Position numbers and translations under genes: made by a program
DNA from: an uncultured Acidimicrobiales bacterium
GTDB taxonomy: Bacteria > Actinomycetota > Acidimicrobiia > Acidimicrobiales > SZUA-35
Assembly (NCBI GenBank): GCA_937997485.1
Contig: CALKTH010000109.1
Location: 1 to 37,478 of the forward strand
Reading direction: 5' to 3'
DNA: 37,478 nt
Shown: one piece after another, positions 7,818-15,432 of the stretch
Position numbering within the stretch: position 1 is the stretch's first letter
Layout of the letters: every line of letters begins with the position of its first letter
Notes under the pieces: model-generated
The model's database searches: none
What the model was told of the DNA's origin: nothing
The model's input: only the letters and a program-made list of their open reading frames with translations

Positions 7818-9520
7818 ACGCCAGCCCCCAGGTAGGCGGCGACAACGACACCGTCGGAGAGCACATGTTCGGGAGGCCCGTCAGCGATGACGACGCCGAA
7901 GTCGAGCACGATCACCGAGTCGCAGAGCGAGGCCACAACGTCAAGGTCGTGCTCGATGAGCAACACGGAGATGCCCATCGTTTCCGGGATTCGTGCGAGG
8001 TCGGCAACGAATCGTTCTCGCTCATGTCCGGCGAGCCCCGCTGCTGGCTCGTCCAAAAGCACGAGGTCGGGATGAGAAATGATCGTGCCGCAGACCTCCA
8101 GAATGCGGCGCGAACCAACATCGAGGGAGGCAATGGAAGTTCCGGCAGGCGGCAGGGAGAAGTGGGCAATGGCGGTGTCGATCTCGATGCTCGAGCCATT
8201 GCGGGCGAGATCGAGGTAGCCGCCAACCGTCAAATCCTGGGGTGTGTGACCCTGCTGGAACGAGCGCCGTAGACCGAGGCGAGCCCGAGCTCGGGGAGTG
8301 AGTGTGCTGATGTCTGTGCCACTGAGTTCGATGCGACCGCTCTGGTGAGGAACGAAGCCCGTGATGAGGTCGACCAGCGTGGACTTGCCCGCACCGTTCG
8401 GCCCGATCAGCCCGACGAGTTGGCCTCGTCCGATGCTGAAGGTGACATCGTCCAGCGCCCGGACCGCTCCGTAGTTGACCGACGCGCCCGTCACGGACAG
8501 CACAACGCCGTCGGTGTCGGACGTCTTTGCTGACTTGTGCTCCATCGCCGCGAGCGGATTGGCGGCGGCGATGTCGAGACTGGCGAATGTCGTGCTCTTG
8601 CGGCGGCCGGCAAGGGCAGCACGCCCGGCGCCCGAGAGACCGCCCTCGCCTTTGCTGAGGGCGATGACGCCGCCGACCGCGAAGATCAGCGGAGCGATGT
8701 CTTGGGGCAGTCCAAGATCGCTCAGCAGGTTCGGGATCAAGCGACCGACGAGCCCAGTGAGAATCGCTCCCTCGAAGTTGCCGGCGCCGAACATCAAGGC
8801 CGAAGTGAGAATCGTCATCGACTCGATCGGTTGGAAGCTCGATCCGCTGACGATGCCGTTCAACGCGACGAGGAGAGCACCGCCGATACCGGCGATCGCG
8901 GCGCTGACAGCAAAGGCAGTGAGTTTGGTCAGTGCCACGCTGCGGCCCATTGATGCGGTTGCTCGCTCGCTACGACGGACCGACAACCACCATCGACCGA
9001 TGCGGGCACGCCGAAGCATCGTGACGACAACGCCCACGAGCCCGAGGACGACGGAACAGAAGAGAAAGTACGACGCCTCACCGTCGGCAAAGGAAGGAGG
9101 AGCGACTCGGTTGCCTTCGATGAGACCGGGGAAACCGTCAGCAAAGACCACACGAGCGAAGGCGGACGAGAAGATGAGCGTGAAGACCGCCAGGCTCTGG
9201 CCACGCAGGCGAAGCGCCGGTAGGCCAATGATGATGCCGACCACCATCGGGGCGAGAGCCGCCGCCGGCAGCATGGCCAAGAAGGGCAGGTCTGTCTTGA
9301 GGTTGAGCCACCCCACCGTCCATGCGCCGATGCCGGCGAAGGTCATCTGGCAAAGAGAAAGCTGTCCCGCGTTGTCGTAAATGACGCCCACGCTCATGGC
9401 GATGACCGCCGTGATCAGAGCGCTCGTCAAAAGGAACAGCCAAAACGACCCGGCCAGCGTGGCCACGATGGCTACGAGTGCGACATAACCGAGGGCGGAG
9501 ATCGCATCACCTCGACGCAT
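7814..9520 (-). CDS. Fused ABC permease-ATPase (LivM-LivG)
   Basis: A 568-aa fusion. Residues 1-295 are a LivM-type permease with many hydrophobic helices and the family loop YDNAGQLSLCQMTFAGIGAW (about 48-67). A linker of about 40 residues leads to a LivG-type ATPase (340-568) with Walker A GPNGAGKST (373-381), Walker B LVLLDEPAAG (about 487-496) and H-loop His524 (LIEHD). The ABC signature is degenerate: SLDVGSRRILEV (465-476) replaces the usual LSGGQ or LSYGQ form. LivF, the partner, keeps a canonical signature, so the pair may form one normal and one degenerate ATP site. It overlaps livH by 14 bp and livF by 4 bp. Confidence 0.9.
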   Translation of the reverse strand: MRRGDAISALGYVALVAIVATLAGSFWLFLLTSALITAVIAMSVGVIYDNAGQLSLCQMTFAGIGAWTVGWLNLKTDLPFLAMLPAAALAPMVVGIIIGLPALRLRGQSLAVFTLIFSSAFARVVFADGFPGLIEGNRVAPPSFADGEASYFLFCSVVLGLVGVVVTMLRRARIGRWWLSVRRSERATASMGRSVALTKLTAFAVSAAIAGIGGALLVALNGIVSGSSFQPIESMTILTSALMFGAGNFEGAILTGLVGRLIPNLLSDLGLPQDIAPLIFAVGGVIALSKGEGGLSGAGRAALAGRRKSTTFASLDIAAANPLAAMEHKSAKTSDTDGVVLSVTGASVNYGAVRALDDVTFSIGRGQLVGLIGPNGAGKSTLVDLITGFVPHQSGRIELSGTDISTLTPRARARLGLRRSFQQGHTPQDLTVGGYLDLARNGSSIEIDTAIAHFSLPPAGTSIASLDVGSRRILEVCGTIISHPDLVLLDEPAAGLAGHERERFVADLARIPETMGISVLLIEHDLDVVASLCDSVIVLDFGVVIADGPPEHVLSDGVVVAAYLGAGV

Positions 9521-10361
9521 CCCACACCTCCCCCCGCTGGGTCCAGACGAGGACGAGCATTGCGATCATGAACGGCACCGCACCTCGGTATTCGGCCCAG
9601 CCCGCCCGGTAGGAGGAGAGCGCTTCGATCACTCCCACCGTGAGGCCGCCAGCGAAGGCAAGTCCCACACTCTTGAAGGCGCCGATGAGAGCCGCTGCCA
9701 TTGCCGGGAAGATCAGGAATCCGAGGCTGGAGAAACTGCCCGGAAGATTGCTGGCCACGATGATCATCCCGACGGCGGAGACGAGACCAGTGAAACCCCA
9801 CACCATCGCCGTGCGGGAGTACACGGGAACGCCGAGAAGTTCAGCAACGATCGGACGTTCGGAGATAGCGCGGACCTGGCTGCCCAGCCGGGTGCCGTTC
9901 AATACCCAGTTGGTGACCAGCACGGTGGCGAACGCGGCGATCACGACGACGACGGTTCCGGCGGTGACGACGACACCCCCGACCTGCCATGAGGTTCCGG
10001 GGAGGATCACGGGAACCGATCGAGGTGTGTCGCCGAAGAACCGGAAGCCGAGGGCGAAGAGCCCGACGGTCGAGGCGATCATGGCGGCGGTGCGGATGGC
10101 TTCGTCGCTCTCGGCGAACAGGCGAGCGAAGAGCAGCCCAACGGTGACGGAAATGGCCACGGCAACGCCAGTGCCAACAATGGCGGCCAGAAGAAATCCA
10201 GTGCGGTCAGCCAGCACGGCTGTGAGGTAGGCGCCGAACGCCCCAACCACTGCCTGGCTGAAGTTGACCACACCGGCCATGCGTTTGAGCACGACGATGC
10301 TCACGCCGAACATGGCGTAGGCGCCGCCGGCGGCCAGTCCCGCCACTGCAAGGGTAAGCAT
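9507..10361 (-). CDS. livH: Branched-chain amino acid-type ABC transporter permease (LivH)
   Basis: Membrane permease of 284 aa with about eight hydrophobic segments. The N-terminus, AAGGAYAMFGVSIVVLKR then GVVNFSQAVVGAFGAY, is the LivH signature. A cytoplasmic coupling-helix region is visible at TRLGSQVRAISERPIVAELLGV. The ATG is preceded by GAGG at a suitable distance. It lies 35 bp after the binding-protein gene and overlaps the next permease-ATPase fusion by 14 bp. It forms the translocation channel with the LivM half of that fusion. Confidence 0.9.
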   Translation of the reverse strand: MLTLAVAGLAAGGAYAMFGVSIVVLKRMAGVVNFSQAVVGAFGAYLTAVLADRTGFLLAAIVGTGVAVAISVTVGLLFARLFAESDEAIRTAAMIASTVGLFALGFRFFGDTPRSVPVILPGTSWQVGGVVVTAGTVVVVIAAFATVLVTNWVLNGTRLGSQVRAISERPIVAELLGVPVYSRTAMVWGFTGLVSAVGMIIVASNLPGSFSSLGFLIFPAMAAALIGAFKSVGLAFAGGLTVGVIEALSSYRAGWAEYRGAVPFMIAMLVLVWTQRGEVWDASR

Positions 10362-10385
10362 CGTCGTGCCTCGCGTTCTTCGTTG

Positions 10386-10411
10386 GTGCTCCGCCCTCAG
10401 GACGGGAGCAC
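10386..10411 (-). terminator. Hairpin at the 3' end of the binding-protein gene
   Basis: GTGCTCC (10386-10392) and GGAGCAC (10405-10411) form a 7-bp inverted repeat spanning the stop codon of the solute-binding protein gene, just before livH. There is no T-run, so it is more likely an mRNA-stabilising or attenuating hairpin than a full terminator. Such a structure could raise binding protein over permease. Function inferred. Confidence 0.35.
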
Positions 10412-11689
10412 GACCCAGTCGTCGGCAACGGTTACCCAGGCACCGTCCTGCAGTTCCACGAACTTCGAGGCTTGATTGGGAGCGTGGGTCGGGGCATCGC
10501 CGAACGTGAAGGGCGTGCCGATCAGCGGTGTGTCGACGGGAGCCAGGTTTCGCATGGCCTCGGCAACAGACGCTCGTGTGATCTCGCCGTCGATGCTGCT
10601 GATGGCATCGACGAAGATCGTCGCTGCGAGGTACCCGCCCTGAGAGAATGACGTCAGCGGGACCCCGGCCTCGGTCATCAGCTCACGCCAGTCTGCGTTG
10701 GCCGGCGTGTCCGACTCCAGCGGCTCGAACTCGGAGTTGGCTTGCAGACCGTTGCCGGCTGAGCCGAGTTGGGAGGCAACGCTTTCGGAGTAGTACGAGG
10801 TCAAACCGATCCACTGGATGTCTTGCAAGCCTTGCGCCTCGATGGTGCGGCCGACGGCAAGAGCATGGGGCTCCACCCCGTCGACGACCACTGCTTCACA
10901 TCCGGCATCTCGAGCCTGGAGCATCAGCGGTGTGGGATCGTCCTCGAGCGTGGCCGCGGCGGCTCGGAAGGTGAGCTCCTTCCCCGTCAACTCCTGCCAG
11001 CGAGCGACCGCTCCGTCGAACGCCGGAGCGAGATCGGGGATCACGAACAGGTTGATGTTGCACACGTTGTCGAGCCCGAGAGTCTCCGAGGCATAGAACA
11101 ACGAGACCGTGACACCGCTGTACGGCCCAGTGTTGACCGGAGAGATGGTGGGCGAAAGGAAGCAGAGCGGATCAACACCGGTGCCTTGGATGGCGTACAC
11201 ATCCTGCTCCGCGTAGAACGCAGAGTTGATGGCGCACTCGATCGCACTGGCCGAGGCAACCATGCCGACGACGTTGTCCTGCTCAACGAGCTTGCGTCCC
11301 GCATTCGCTGCACCCTCGGGGGTTCCGGCGTCATCCTCGATGATGAGCTCGAGTGGGCGGCCGTTGATGCCGCCCTGCGCATTGACTCGGGCGAAGACAG
11401 CTTGGGCTGCGATCGAGGCTTCCGGGAAGAGAGCCCCGCCGGTGAGCGAGCTGATGTTTCCCACAACGATTGGCTCGCCCGAGGCCGCCCCAGCGGGAGC
11501 GTCATCGCTCGACCCCTCGTTGGACTCTTCCGTGGACGCGGCGTCGGTAGCTGTGGACTCGGTGGCGTTCGAGTCCCCGCGGGCAGTGTCGTCGTTGCTT
11601 GAGCAGGCCGACACGATGAGAAGACAGGCGGCGAAGGCGGCGGCGAGGCGCAGATGACGTTGATGTGTGGAGGCGGATGGATGGATCAT
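10397..11689 (-). CDS. ABC transporter substrate-binding lipoprotein (LivK/HAAT type)
   Basis: Periplasmic binding protein of 430 aa. A signal peptide (LRLAAAFAACLLIVSAC) ends in the lipobox VSAC with the acylated Cys near residue 29. A low-complexity Ser/Thr/Glu/Ala-rich linker (about 31-70) precedes the Peripla_BP_6-type domain. Family features include IVVGNISSLTGGALFPE, VFARVNAQGGINGRPLELIIEDD and GRKLVEQDNVVGMV. GGGGA upstream of the ATG serves as ribosome site. It follows the nitrilase by 47 bp and precedes livH by 35 bp. It should capture the ligand outside the membrane; amino acids, amides, urea or aromatic acids are all known ligands of this family. Confidence 0.9.
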   Translation of the reverse strand: MIHPSASTHQRHLRLAAAFAACLLIVSACSSNDDTARGDSNATESTATDAASTEESNEGSSDDAPAGAASGEPIVVGNISSLTGGALFPEASIAAQAVFARVNAQGGINGRPLELIIEDDAGTPEGAANAGRKLVEQDNVVGMVASASAIECAINSAFYAEQDVYAIQGTGVDPLCFLSPTISPVNTGPYSGVTVSLFYASETLGLDNVCNINLFVIPDLAPAFDGAVARWQELTGKELTFRAAAATLEDDPTPLMLQARDAGCEAVVVDGVEPHALAVGRTIEAQGLQDIQWIGLTSYYSESVASQLGSAGNGLQANSEFEPLESDTPANADWRELMTEAGVPLTSFSQGGYLAATIFVDAISSIDGEITRASVAEAMRNLAPVDTPLIGTPFTFGDAPTHAPNQASKFVELQDGAWVTVADDWVVLPS

Positions 11690-11736
11690 GGTTGGTTCCC
11701 CGTTGATAGTGAGTGTGCTGGCGGCGGTTGAACGGC

Positions 11737-12774
11737 TCAGGCTGTTGCGATGGGATCGACCTCTTCAGCGAGTGCTTCGGCGCTGATCGCGCCGTGATCG
11801 AGATCGCCGTCCGTGATGTGGCAGACGGCTGGCCGTCGGCGCTGATCGAAGATGAGCTGCGTGGCGTCCGGCCGGGAGTAGTGACCGCTGGGATCGGCAG
11901 CCGCCTTGGCCAGGGGGATCATCGAAAGGTCGATGTCGGCGTAGACGACGCCCTCCTCGTTGTGCGGAAGGAGGTTGGAGATGATCTGTCCGTCGGGGGC
12001 GTAAATACGACTCGAACCGCCGCCACCGTCCCCGCCGAGGAGGCCGCGCTGGTCGTCGTTCTCGCAGAACAGTTCCATGCCCGCGTCGCCGGTCACCTGC
12101 GTGGCGGCGATGGCGAAGTTGGATCCCTCGACGGCGTAGGTGAGCGTGGCGGCCATGTTCACCTCCTCGCCGAGGGCGTAGGCACCTCCGCGGTAGAGAC
12201 AGAAGGAGGGCCAGCTGGCGACGTGAACCTGCTCGCCCTGGCTGTACATCGCATACTTGGAGAGCGGTTGCAGGTGTTCCCAGCAGTTCAAGGCGCCGAG
12301 GCGGCCGATGCCGTCCACCTCTTGGACATGAAGATCGCTGCCGTCACCTTCGCCGTACAGCACTCGCTCGACGTGGGTCGGCTTGAGCTTGCGACGGGTG
12401 AAGAGGACGCCGCCGTCGGCGCCGAAGGCGAACTGGCCCATATAGAGGGATCCGAAGTCACGCTCGCTCACGCCCATGACCACCGTGATGTTGTTGTCGC
12501 CTGCAGCCTTGGCGATCCGCTTGAAGTACTTGTCACCGATCGTGATCGAGTTTTCGTGGTAGCGCTGCACGAACGACATGCCCCACGCTTGGGGGCCGAG
12601 CCAGAGGAAGTGCGGGTAGCCGGGGATCCAGCACTCAGGGAAGGCAACGAGTGACGCCCCGTTGCTCGCAGCCTCCTCGATGAGGGCAACAGTCTTGTCG
12701 GTGCCGGCGTCGACGTTGAGCCATGCGGGCTCGGCCTGAACGGCGGCAGCTTTGAATGGTGGGATGTTCGGCAT
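11737..12774 (-). CDS. Nitrilase (carbon-nitrogen hydrolase)
   Basis: Nitrilase-superfamily enzyme of 345 aa with the Glu-Lys-Cys triad: Glu47 in FPECWIPGYP, Lys in RRKLKPTHVER (129-131) and Cys164 in LNCWEHLQP. The GYPHFLWLG segment and the THVER motif place it with true nitrilases (nitrile to carboxylic acid plus ammonia), not amidases. Length is typical. The frame continues to 12945, but the ATG at 12774 has an excellent GAGGAG site and begins the family fold. It heads the minus-strand operon with an ABC importer and an AraC regulator, and is divergent from an IclR gene. Arylacetonitriles are attractive substrates because the neighbouring genes degrade homoprotocatechuate. Cyanide hydratase is a less likely alternative. 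Confidence 0.9.
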   Translation of the reverse strand: MPNIPPFKAAAVQAEPAWLNVDAGTDKTVALIEEAASNGASLVAFPECWIPGYPHFLWLGPQAWGMSFVQRYHENSITIGDKYFKRIAKAAGDNNITVVMGVSERDFGSLYMGQFAFGADGGVLFTRRKLKPTHVERVLYGEGDGSDLHVQEVDGIGRLGALNCWEHLQPLSKYAMYSQGEQVHVASWPSFCLYRGGAYALGEEVNMAATLTYAVEGSNFAIAATQVTGDAGMELFCENDDQRGLLGGDGGGGSSRIYAPDGQIISNLLPHNEEGVVYADIDLSMIPLAKAAADPSGHYSRPDATQLIFDQRRRPAVCHITDGDLDHGAISAEALAEEVDPIATA

Positions 12775-12874
12775 CGGTTGGCTCCTCATGCGTGCGGTGG
12801 TTTCGCCCGGAATGACCGGGGCGATCCGAATGAACAGAGGTGGTTGTACGTGACGGTCGACACAGGCCGCATTC

Positions 12875-12909
12875 CTGAGAGTGCGGGATTCCTTGTCTGA
12901 GAGCGCAGG
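12875..12909. promoter_or_regulatory. Direct repeats upstream of nitrilase, candidate AraC-type binding sites
   Basis: CTGAGAGTGCGGG (12875-12887) and CTGAGAGCGCAGG (12897-12909) match at 11 of 13 positions with a 22-bp period, about two helical turns. They lie 101-135 bp upstream of the nitrilase start. Two same-face direct repeats are the usual layout for AraC-family activators, and such a gene lies at the end of this operon. No convincing sigma-70 boxes follow, as expected for an activated promoter. Binding is inferred. Confidence 0.35.
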
Positions 12910-12988
12910 GCTGGAGGCCCGATCGCTGTTTTTCTGCTCCATCACTGGGCGAATCGAGGGTTCGCGTGAGATTCAACAATTCTTTAAT

Positions 12989-13025
12989 CGAACACCTTGT
13001 TCGTGAATAGAACTTGATCTACGGT
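12989..13025 (+). promoter_or_regulatory. IclR gene promoter with overlapping palindromic operator
   Basis: CGAACA-CCT-TGTTCG (12989-13003) is a perfect 6-bp inverted repeat. A minus-35-like TTGTTC (12997-13002) lies within it, followed by a 17-bp spacer and a minus-10-like TACGGT (13020-13025), 8 bp before the ATG of the IclR gene. The TGTTCG half-site resembles sites used by PcaU/PobR-type IclR regulators. Binding here would block its own transcription and might also control the divergent nitrilase. Confidence 0.5.
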
Positions 13026-13033
13026 CCGAAACC

Positions 13034-13750
13034 ATGTCGACGAGTCAAACTCTCAGTCGCGGCCTGGATGCGCTGGAGCTCATCGCTCTCGCCGATCGAG
13101 CGCCGAGCATCGATGAGATCGCGGCGCATCTCGATGTCCACCGTTCGATCGCGTATCGAATCGTCCGTACGCTCGAGGAGCACCACCTTGTCCAGCGAGA
13201 CGCTTCCGGTGGGTGCGTCCCGAGCGTTCGACTCGCGGCGCTCGGCCGGTTCGCCCATCCGACGCTGCCGTCAGCCGCTGTCCCAGCGCTCGCAGCGTTG
13301 GCGAATGAGCTGGGAATGACGTGCTTCCTCGTGGTGCCCGACGGGGATGAAGCGCTGACCATCGAGAGCCTCGAGCCAACGACCAGCCAGTTCCATCTCA
13401 CATACCGGCCGGGTATCCGGCACCCGCTCGACCGGGGTGCACCAGGCTTGGCCATCCTCGCCGGGCGACCGGCCATGGCCGGTGAACGGACCGAGGTCAC
13501 CGAGGCTCGTCACGTTGGGTGGACCCACACGTCCGGCGAGGTCATCGATGGGCTTGCCTCGGTGGCGGTTGCGATTCCGGGCGCCGACGCAGCGATCGCG
13601 GCGGTGTTTCTCGGTGGAGCAAGTGTCGAGCACGAACGAATCGCCGAACGTCTGCTCGCCACGGCGGCCGATATCGCCAAGACACTTCCTCCCTCGACGA
13701 CCACTCCGCCCTCGATGACAGCCATGCCACTGGCCTCGTCCGCTTCTTGA
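13034..13750 (+). CDS. IclR-family transcriptional regulator
   Basis: Regulator of 238 aa. The N-terminal winged helix (about residues 5-60) contains LSRGLDALELIA, SIDEIAAHLDVHRSIAYRIVRTLEEHHLV, followed by a small IclR effector domain with TYRPGIRHPLDRGAPGLAIL and IDGLASVAVAIPG. The C-terminus is Ser/Thr/Pro-rich. IclR proteins often control aromatic catabolic genes. The P450 gene starts 9 bp after its stop codon, so regulator, P450 and LigAB probably form one transcript. No ribosome site is seen; a TACGGT box 8 nt before the ATG suggests a short or leaderless message. Effector unknown. Confidence 0.87.
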   Translation: MSTSQTLSRGLDALELIALADRAPSIDEIAAHLDVHRSIAYRIVRTLEEHHLVQRDASGGCVPSVRLAALGRFAHPTLPSAAVPALAALANELGMTCFLVVPDGDEALTIESLEPTTSQFHLTYRPGIRHPLDRGAPGLAILAGRPAMAGERTEVTEARHVGWTHTSGEVIDGLASVAVAIPGADAAIAAVFLGGASVEHERIAERLLATAADIAKTLPPSTTTPPSMTAMPLASSAS

Positions 13751-13759
13751 AGGATTCCC

Positions 13760-15064
13760 ATGGGAACGCAGAACTCGTATCACCAAGCCCCCGACTCGGT
13801 CGCCGCCGCCCCGCCGGGGTGCCCGGTCCATCAGACGTGGTCGCCATTGAACGAGGACTACCTCGCCGACCCGTACCCCATCGCCAACGCGTTGCGCAAC
13901 GAGCATCCGGTCTTCTACTCCGCCGAGCTGGGACACGTCGTGGTCACGAAGATGAGCGACATCGATGCCGTCTTCACGAACCCGAACGTGTTCGCCTCGA
14001 CCAACGTGCAGGACCCGATCTACCCGCTGGCGGACGAGGCCACGGCCGTGCTTGGTGCTCCGGATTTCAACCCGGTGGCGGTCATGTCAAACCGCCCGGA
14101 ACCAGATCACGCTCGCATCCGCGTGCACACCCGCAAGGGGTTCTCGAACCGGCGCCTCAAGACGCTCGAGGACTACATGAAGGAACGGGCCGGAGCGCTG
14201 CTCGATGGCATGATCGCCAGCGGCAGTCCGGCCGAGTACGTCTCCGCGCTCGCCTTCCCGCTCCCCGCCGAGATCGTGTTCCGTCTCATCGGATTCCCCG
14301 AAGAAGACGACGCCATGATCAAGTCATGGTGCGTCAACCGACGAGCCTTCTCATGGGGGAAGCCCACGGCGCAGGAGCAGGTCGCCATTGCAGAGGGGAT
14401 GCTCGACTACTGGCGCTATTGCCGGGATTTCGTGGCCCGGCGAAACGAGGAACGGGCCGACGACTACACGTCTGAGCTGCTCAACGCTCACGATGCCGAC
14501 CCCGATCCCAGCAATGGCACTGGCATCTCGTACCGAGAGGTCGAGTCGATCGTCTACGGCATCAGCTTTGCCGGACACGACCCGGTCACAGCACTGCTGT
14601 GCAACACCATTCGCTGCCTGCTCTCGCACCGAGAGCAGTGGGACGCCCTTTGCGCCGATCCGTCGCTGGCTGCGGCCGCCGTCGACGAAACGCTGCGCTT
14701 CGAATCGAGCCAGATTTCCTGGCGCCGTGTTGCCACCGAGGACACCTCGCTCGGCGGGATCGAGATTCCAGCTGGCACCCGCATCTTCTTGAACTTTGCC
14801 TCGGCCAATCACGAGCCGGGTCTCTTTGAGCAGCCTGATCAGTTCGACATCACTCGGGCCAACGCCAACCGGCACATCTCCTTCGGCAAGGGCATCCACT
14901 TCTGCTTGGGCGCCGGACTTGCCCGAATGGAGGCTCGCATCGCGCTGGAACTCCTCGTCGAACGCCTGCCCTCGCTGCGCCTCGTGCCAGATCAGACCTA
15001 TGAGTTCTTCCCGAACATCACCTTCCGCGGGCCGGACGCCTTGCACTTGGAGTGGGACGAATGA
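13760..15064 (+). CDS. Cytochrome P450
   Basis: Soluble bacterial class I-type P450, 434 aa. The heme loop is FGKGIHFCLG with thiolate Cys382, the ExxR pair is E310-R313 (ETLR), and the I-helix motif is AGHDPVT (271-277). In most P450s the acidic residue is followed by a Thr that relays protons to bound oxygen; here that position is Pro275. A good AAGGA site precedes the ATG. It overlaps the next gene as ATGA, so it is coupled to the LigAB dioxygenase. It may hydroxylate or O-demethylate an aryl-acid to generate the catechol. No ferredoxin or reductase gene is nearby, so electrons must come from elsewhere. Substrate unknown. Confidence 0.92.
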   Translation: MGTQNSYHQAPDSVAAAPPGCPVHQTWSPLNEDYLADPYPIANALRNEHPVFYSAELGHVVVTKMSDIDAVFTNPNVFASTNVQDPIYPLADEATAVLGAPDFNPVAVMSNRPEPDHARIRVHTRKGFSNRRLKTLEDYMKERAGALLDGMIASGSPAEYVSALAFPLPAEIVFRLIGFPEEDDAMIKSWCVNRRAFSWGKPTAQEQVAIAEGMLDYWRYCRDFVARRNEERADDYTSELLNAHDADPDPSNGTGISYREVESIVYGISFAGHDPVTALLCNTIRCLLSHREQWDALCADPSLAAAAVDETLRFESSQISWRRVATEDTSLGGIEIPAGTRIFLNFASANHEPGLFEQPDQFDITRANANRHISFGKGIHFCLGAGLARMEARIALELLVERLPSLRLVPDQTYEFFPNITFRGPDALHLEWDE

Positions 15065-15432
15065 GCCTCTACGCCGTGCAGAAGTTCCTGTACGAGCTCA
15101 ATCGGTCCGAGGCCGTGCAGGTCACCTACCGGAGCGCGCCAGATGCCCTGCTTGATGAGTTCGACCTCACGAGCGAGGAACGGGACGCCCTCACCGAACC
15201 CGACATCGGCAAGCTGTTCCACCTCGGGGTGAACGGTCAGATTCTCATGCACTTCGCTGCGTTCCACCAGATCGAATGGCAGGACTACTTGCAACGAATG
15301 CGCGACGGCATCGCCAAGCACGGACCCGTTCGTGAGGGTGTGTATGCCATGACCACTGCCCTCGACGAAGAGGTTGCTCCCGTGCACTCGACATCGCCAT
15401 CGCCCGCCTCGGACACACCTGGAGAGAACTGA
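15061..15432 (+). CDS. LigA-like alpha subunit of a class III extradiol dioxygenase
   Basis: Small protein of 123 aa resembling the alpha subunit (LigA) of protocatechuate 4,5-dioxygenase. Its helical core contains VQKFLYELNRSEAVQ, FDLTSEERDALTEPDIGKLFHLGVNGQILMHF in consecutive segments, and a Ser/Pro-rich tail from about residue 105. LigA closes over the active site of LigB and shapes the substrate pocket. The ATG at 15061 overlaps the P450 stop as ATGA, and its own stop overlaps the ligB-like start by one base. A GTG three codons upstream is also possible but lies inside the P450 gene. Confidence 0.85.
   Translation: MSLYAVQKFLYELNRSEAVQVTYRSAPDALLDEFDLTSEERDALTEPDIGKLFHLGVNGQILMHFAAFHQIEWQDYLQRMRDGIAKHGPVREGVYAMTTALDEEVAPVHSTSPSPASDTPGEN

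Noticed and set aside
12775..12945. N-terminal extension of the nitrilase
   Set aside because: The added residues are not nitrilase-like, and the ATG at 12774 has a strong GAGGAG site. The region is better explained as promoter and leader.
13760..15064. P450 as a replacement for the HpaBC 4-hydroxyphenylacetate 3-hydroxylase
   Set aside because: Attractive by context, but nothing in the sequence identifies the substrate, so it is kept only as part of the pathway hypothesis.
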